A stretch of 34,094 nucleotides of DNA, taken from assembly GCA_903908605.1 (NCBI GenBank), contig CAIVSQ010000362.1:1-34094 (forward strand). The letters are read 5' to 3'. Below the pieces are notes generated by a model that did not search any database, was not told where the DNA came from, and worked only from the letters and a program-made list of their open reading frames with translations. Of the stretch, positions 30,821 through 34,094 are shown piece by piece. Each line of letters opens with the position of its first letter. The first letter of the stretch is position 1. The DNA comes from an uncultured Anaerolineae bacterium. GTDB lineage: Bacteria; Chloroflexota; Anaerolineae; Anaerolineales; Villigracilaceae. The translations under genes and the position numbers were made by a program.

Positions 30821-31609
30821 ATGATGAATCCATTTAAATTATTCTGGATGTACCTGCGGGTGGGTGTCATGAATGAGCTGCAGTACCGGATGAATTTTTT
30901 CATTCAACTGCTGCAGACGTTTATCGCAGTGGCAATTGGATTGATCGGGCTGTCGCTGGTTTTTTCTCAGGTGAACACGCTTTCGGGCTGGTCGCGGGCG
31001 GAATTATTGGCGGTGATGGGTGTGCACCTGTTGATGGGCGGGGTGATCCGGGCGAGCATACAGCCAAACATGAACCGTTTTATGGGCGATGTGCGCGAGG
31101 GAACACTGGATTTTGCGTTAATCAAGCCGGTGGATACCCAGTTTTTGGTAAGCATACGAGAATTTAGCTTCTGGCAGTTGGTGGACGTGTTGGTGGGGCT
31201 GGTAGTGATGGGCGTGGCAGTAGCGATGATGGGAACAAGCATCCAGATATGGCAGGCGCTGGGGTTCGTGGCGGCACTGGTGATGGGTGCGTTAATGATT
31301 TACTGCGTGTACTTCATGGTCACCTCACTGGCGTTCTGGATCATCCGGGTGGATGAGATCGTAAACCTTTTTGAAGGGATTTATGCGGCGGGACGCTGGC
31401 CGGTGAGTATTTACCCGGATTGGTTGAGAACAGGGCTGACTTTCCTGGTGCCGGTGGCTTTTGCGGTGACGGTGCCGGCGGAGGCGCTAACCAACCGGCT
31501 TTCGGGGGGGACCTTGCTGGGAGCGCTGGGGCTGACGGTGCTGCTGCTGGCCATGGCGCGCGGGGTGTGGAAGCTGGGGCTGCGCAGCTACGGAGGGGCT
31601 TCGGCCTGA
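30821..31609 (+). CDS. ABC-2 type permease, DUF990 family (second)
   Basis: A 262-residue permease paired with the preceding one. It has N-E-L-Q-Y-R-M-N-F-F-I-Q near the N-terminus, the coupling segment V-R-E-G-T-L-D-F-A-L-I-K-P-V-D, about six helices, and the ending W-K-L-G-L-R-S-Y-G-G-A-S-A. Two ATGs follow each other at 30821 and 30824; GAGGA at 30813-30817 is spaced better for the second. It lies six bases after the first permease gene. With the ATPase it makes a complete three-gene exporter of unknown substrate. No terminator hairpin other than the REP-like palindrome follows. Confidence 0.88.
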   Translation: MMNPFKLFWMYLRVGVMNELQYRMNFFIQLLQTFIAVAIGLIGLSLVFSQVNTLSGWSRAELLAVMGVHLLMGGVIRASIQPNMNRFMGDVREGTLDFALIKPVDTQFLVSIREFSFWQLVDVLVGLVVMGVAVAMMGTSIQIWQALGFVAALVMGALMIYCVYFMVTSLAFWIIRVDEIVNLFEGIYAAGRWPVSIYPDWLRTGLTFLVPVAFAVTVPAEALTNRLSGGTLLGALGLTVLLLAMARGVWKLGLRSYGGASA

Positions 31610-31639
31610 GTGATATCCGCTGGTTGAGAGGATAATTCC

Positions 31640-31681
31640 ATGAATACGATTCAGGCAATACGAAACAAACTGGATTGTTAA
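31640..31681 (+). other. 13-codon open frame with a ribosome binding site
   Basis: GAGGA lies 7 bases before ATG 31640; the frame encodes M-N-T-I-Q-A-I-R-N-K-L-D-C and stops. It may be the start of a gene whose body was lost at the adjacent REP-like palindrome, or chance. It follows the ABC-2 operon by 30 bases. Confidence 0.25.
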
Positions 31682-31690
31682 ATAAGCTGC

Positions 31691-31711
31691 GGGTGCAGCA
31701 TCGCTGCGCCC
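31691..31711. repeat. REP-like palindrome between ABC-2 operon and terminase
   Basis: It reads GGGTGCAGC, ATC, GCTGCGCCC. It is the most complete member of the family in this window, lies between convergent genes and may act as a bidirectional mRNA end. Confidence 0.7.
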
Positions 31712-31742
31712 CTAATTAGCTGGACGATAGGTGGGGACGGGG

Positions 31743-33269
31743 TTAGCGGGATGGGCGAGGGCGGTGGGGGGCGGAGCGGGCGTGCCAGCCGCGGGCTAGC
31801 AGGTGCTCGAGATAGAGGATGGCCTGGGTGAGGGCGTCGACGGGGTCGTTGATGCGGGCAGCGGGGAAGCTGTAGAGTTGTTCTTCAAAGTCGTGGAGCC
31901 ATGGGTATTGGTTGGAGGGCTGGGGCAGGATGATGCAGCCACGTTCGCACCAGAGGCTGGCCTGGCGGGCACGGGTGGCTTTGGATTGCTGGCCGGGCGA
32001 GAAGGCGCGCAGCAAGGAGGCGACGGCGGGCGGGGCAGACTGGGTGAGGGTCTGGAAGAGGCTGATTCCGCTGGCTTTGTCTTCGATGACGACGCCGTAG
32101 AGCAGGCCAGACTGGTTCCAGTGGAGGGTCTCTTCGATGATGAGAGAGGCGAGCTGGGGAAACTGGAGGCGGTAGCTGGCGGCGTGACGGATAAAGAGGC
32201 GGTGGTCGGCAAGGAGGTCGCAAACGACGAAGGCGCTGGTGTCGTTGTGGGCCTGGTCTTTGAAGGCGGTATCCCAGGAGAGCCAACGGGCGACGACATC
32301 TTCGGTGGGAGGGTCGTCGCGGTTGCGGTTGTTCCACCAATCGACCTGGTAGATGGAGCCGGTTTCGGGGGTGGGGCGCTGGGCATGCTGACCGGCATAG
32401 GCACGCGGGCCGAGGTCGGAATGGGCGGCGAGGTTTTCGAGGGGACCAAAACGGGCGGGCCAGAGGAGCTGGCCGGGGGTGGTGCGCGGGTCGGATAGGC
32501 CGAGGGAGGAAATGAAACGGCGAGGTTCGTATTCAGTGGGCAGGCAGAGGTGTTCGTAGCGCGCGGCGCCGGTGTGGTCTAGTTTTTCGAGGAGGTGGCC
32601 GGTGAGATCTTCGGGATGGAGGCGCTGCATGATGATGACGCGGCGGGCAAGGCGGGTGTCGTTGGCGCGGGTGGTAAGGGCGGTGTCGTAGGTCTCGTTG
32701 ACGCGGTTGCGGATGGTGGGGTTGGCGGCATCCTGGGCTTTGAGAGGGTCGTCGACGATGAGGATATCGGCGCCTTCACCGGTGACGGCGGCGTTGAATC
32801 CAAAGGCGAGGCGGGTGCCGGTGCGGTTATTTTCGTAGCGGTGCTTGGTGTTCTGGTCGGAGGTGAGGGTGAAGATGTGACCGAAGGCGGCACGATACCA
32901 GGGATGCTGGAGGATGCGGCGGCTTTTGAGGGTATCACGGATGGCGAGAGGTTCGGCATAGGAGCCGGTGAGCCAATGGAGGGCGGGGTTTTTGATCCAG
33001 CTCCAGGTGGGCCAGAAGACGGAAATCAGCAGGCTTTTCATGTGACGGGGCGGGATGTTGATGATGAGATTGTTGATTTGGAAATCCGAAACGGCCTGGA
33101 GGTATTCACAGATGAGGCCGATGTGCCAATTATCGACGAAGGGGGTGGCGGGTTCGACGATGGGCCAGGCGGCGCGAACGTAGGAGTGCAGATCGTCACG
33201 AAGGGTGACGAAGTGGGTGGCCTGGAGAAGTTTTTGCTGTTGGACGGTGAGCGATGTATTATTATCCAT
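31743..33269 (-). CDS. Phage terminase large subunit
   Basis: The 508-residue protein has an N-terminal packaging ATPase and a C-terminal nuclease. The Walker A-like motif is N-I-P-P-R-H-M-K-S-L-L, Walker B is I-L-I-V-D-D-P-L-K, and a coupling motif T-T-R appears shortly after. The RNase H-like nuclease shows S-W-D-T-A-F-K, V-I-E-D-K-A-S-G and D-P-V-D-A-L-T, so all acidic residues appear to be present and the gene looks intact. It starts two bases after the small-subunit stop. Where a portal gene would be expected downstream, bacterial ABC genes are found instead, so this is an isolated packaging pair. GC and codon use (many CGC, CCC, ACC) differ from the neighbouring genes, in agreement with foreign origin. 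Confidence 0.9.
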   Translation of the reverse strand: MDNNTSLTVQQQKLLQATHFVTLRDDLHSYVRAAWPIVEPATPFVDNWHIGLICEYLQAVSDFQINNLIINIPPRHMKSLLISVFWPTWSWIKNPALHWLTGSYAEPLAIRDTLKSRRILQHPWYRAAFGHIFTLTSDQNTKHRYENNRTGTRLAFGFNAAVTGEGADILIVDDPLKAQDAANPTIRNRVNETYDTALTTRANDTRLARRVIIMQRLHPEDLTGHLLEKLDHTGAARYEHLCLPTEYEPRRFISSLGLSDPRTTPGQLLWPARFGPLENLAAHSDLGPRAYAGQHAQRPTPETGSIYQVDWWNNRNRDDPPTEDVVARWLSWDTAFKDQAHNDTSAFVVCDLLADHRLFIRHAASYRLQFPQLASLIIEETLHWNQSGLLYGVVIEDKASGISLFQTLTQSAPPAVASLLRAFSPGQQSKATRARQASLWCERGCIILPQPSNQYPWLHDFEEQLYSFPAARINDPVDALTQAILYLEHLLARGWHARSAPHRPRPSR

Positions 33270-33271
33270 GT

Positions 33272-33946
33272 TTATGTATGGTTATCCATGGTTTTTTGGG
33301 AAAACTCGGCGGGTGGGGTGAGGATTTTCTCCTGAAGACGGAGGAACTGGAGGCGTTCTTCGGGGGTGAGGACGTCGAGAGTGCAACCCTGGGTGTCGAT
33401 GAGGGGATCGGGTGGAATGGGTTGGCGATTGATGCGGCCCCCGGTTTCGGCGGCGATGTCATCGAGGATGGCGCGAAGTTGGCGGAAGAGTTCGCCGTTG
33501 AAGCGACGAAGCTCGACCCGTTCGAACTGGTTCTGGTCGACGCGGACGGTTTTTACGTCGCGGACCCAGACGGCTTCGGGGTCTTCGGCCAGGGCGAGCA
33601 GGCGGTTGTAGATGGCGACGAGGTGTTCGATGCGTTCGTGTTCGAGGGCGAGGCCGGTATGGAGGGCGTTTTCGCGGCGGGTGGTGTAGTCGGCGGTGGC
33701 TTGCCGGGAGAGGCGGTCATCGTAGGCGGCGGCACGCTGGGTCCAGGCGAATTCGGAGGACCAGGAGCGCAGGGTTTGGATGGAGCGGGTGGGGACGTTG
33801 GGGCCCTGATTGAGGAGGTCTGGGAGGGTGCGGCTGGGTCCCAGCTGGATGTACTGGAGAAAGGCCTGGTAGGCGCGGCCTTGTTCGGGCTGGTTGCCGG
33901 GGCCGATGGCGGGTTGGGTGGGGTCGTTTGGGTTCCATGTGGTCAT
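33272..33946 (-). CDS. Phage terminase small subunit-like protein
   Basis: The 224-residue protein has an N-terminal segment A-Y-Q-A-F-L-Q-Y-I-Q-L-G-P-S-R-T-L, then T-L-R-S-W-S-S-E-F-A-W-T-Q-R-A-A-A-Y-D-D-R-L. This is the pattern seen in many predicted terminase small subunits or adjacent phage HTH proteins that recognise the phage DNA. The rest is helical and charged. AGAGG lies 8 bases before ATG 33946. It is followed after two bases by the large-subunit gene. Assignment rests on this pattern and the neighbour. Confidence 0.72.
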   Translation of the reverse strand: MTTWNPNDPTQPAIGPGNQPEQGRAYQAFLQYIQLGPSRTLPDLLNQGPNVPTRSIQTLRSWSSEFAWTQRAAAYDDRLSRQATADYTTRRENALHTGLALEHERIEHLVAIYNRLLALAEDPEAVWVRDVKTVRVDQNQFERVELRRFNGELFRQLRAILDDIAAETGGRINRQPIPPDPLIDTQGCTLDVLTPEERLQFLRLQEKILTPPAEFSQKTMDNHT

Positions 33947-33978
33947 GCGGTTATCCTCTCTTTTTTGGATTCACTATC

Positions 33979-34007
33979 AGTGTATAGAGTTTTTCCGGCA
34001 TTGTAAA
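33979..34007 (-). promoter_or_regulatory. Putative promoter of the terminase genes
   Basis: On the minus strand TTTACA (34002-34007, 5 of 6) and TACACT (33979-33984, 4 of 6) are 17 bases apart. CACT and AGTG around ATC (33972-33982) form a short dyad over the -10 and start region. Confidence 0.4.
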
Positions 34008-34033
34008 GTCAATGGATTAACTGACAAGTCGTT

Positions 34034-34094
34034 GGGGGACGGAGGACGGGGGACGGAGGACGGAGGACGGAGGACGAGGGACGGAGGACGGAGG
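34034..34094. repeat. 7-bp tandem repeat (GGAGGAC) at the window edge
   Basis: Eight full units and five bases of a ninth, with consensus GGAGGAC; two units read GGGGGAC and one GAGGGAC. The array runs into the end of the window, so its full length is unknown. Confidence 0.9.

Noticed and set aside
31803-34006. Long plus-strand open frames opposite the terminase genes (31803-32498, 32595-33335, 33254-34006)
   Set aside because: They are Gly/Val/Glu/Asp-rich mirror frames of GC-rich genes; they show no domain, and the minus-strand frames have clear terminase motifs.
34034-34094. CRISPR array
   Set aside because: The unit is 7 bases with no spacers, so it is a simple tandem repeat. No other CRISPR-like array was found.
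1-34094. tRNA, rRNA, riboswitch or integrase attachment site
   Set aside because: I looked through the intergenic gaps by eye and saw no cloverleaf, conserved riboswitch core or integrase gene with flanking repeats; a covariance-model search could still find something.

Overview
The window (34,094 bases) looks like the chromosome of a free-living, glycan-degrading bacterium of moderately high GC, ending in a small phage-derived segment. The mix of an alkyl-DHAP-synthase-like flavoenzyme, a DUF2270 protein, a seven-helix membrane AraC regulator, intracellular glycosidases, a DUF990-type ABC-2 exporter and an orphan terminase pair suggests Chloroflexota, probably Anaerolineae. That placement is inferred from gene content; there is no rRNA or other marker here.

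Left part (1-13.5 kb): a partial YdeI-family gene, a secreted one-SLH protein with its own terminator, then a membrane-anchored AraC-type regulator with a promoter placed so that its mRNA would be leaderless. Behind it lies a same-strand gene train: GH29 alpha-L-fucosidase, GPH sugar:cation symporter, cysteine-type sulfatase, AGPS-like FAD oxidase, FGGY kinase, GlpD/EryB-like FAD dehydrogenase and a DUF2270-DUF2179 membrane protein, closed by a strong terminator. None of the enzymes has a signal peptide, so the first half reads as import followed by cytoplasmic desulfation and defucosylation. The flavoenzyme-kinase-dehydrogenase trio could handle a released polyol or glycerol aglycone, or could feed ether-lipid synthesis; the sequence does not decide between these. 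A 24-bp palindrome covers the -10 box of the fucosidase promoter.

Middle (13.5-27.5 kb): a GH3 beta-glucosidase and a divergent TetR regulator share a compact control region, with a 7+1+7 palindrome exactly in the spacer of a near-consensus promoter. Convergent to tetR are an alpha/alpha-toroid hypothetical protein, a ChrB-C protein, a heterodimeric ABC exporter with one degenerate ATP site, and a SAM methyltransferase. On the plus strand follows an 842-residue dikinase whose domain order is that of rifampin phosphotransferase rather than PEP synthase.

Right part (25.7-34.1 kb): an OmpR-type two-component system preceded by a His-rich small membrane protein, a small membrane ORF, a clearly decayed sensor-kinase pseudogene, and a three-gene ABC-2 exporter (ATPase plus two DUF990 permeases). 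At the end are a terminase small and large subunit pair without other phage genes, and a 7-bp tandem repeat. A REP-like palindrome (GGGTGCAGC, three bases, GCTGCGCCC) recurs in several intergenic places and inside coding sequence.
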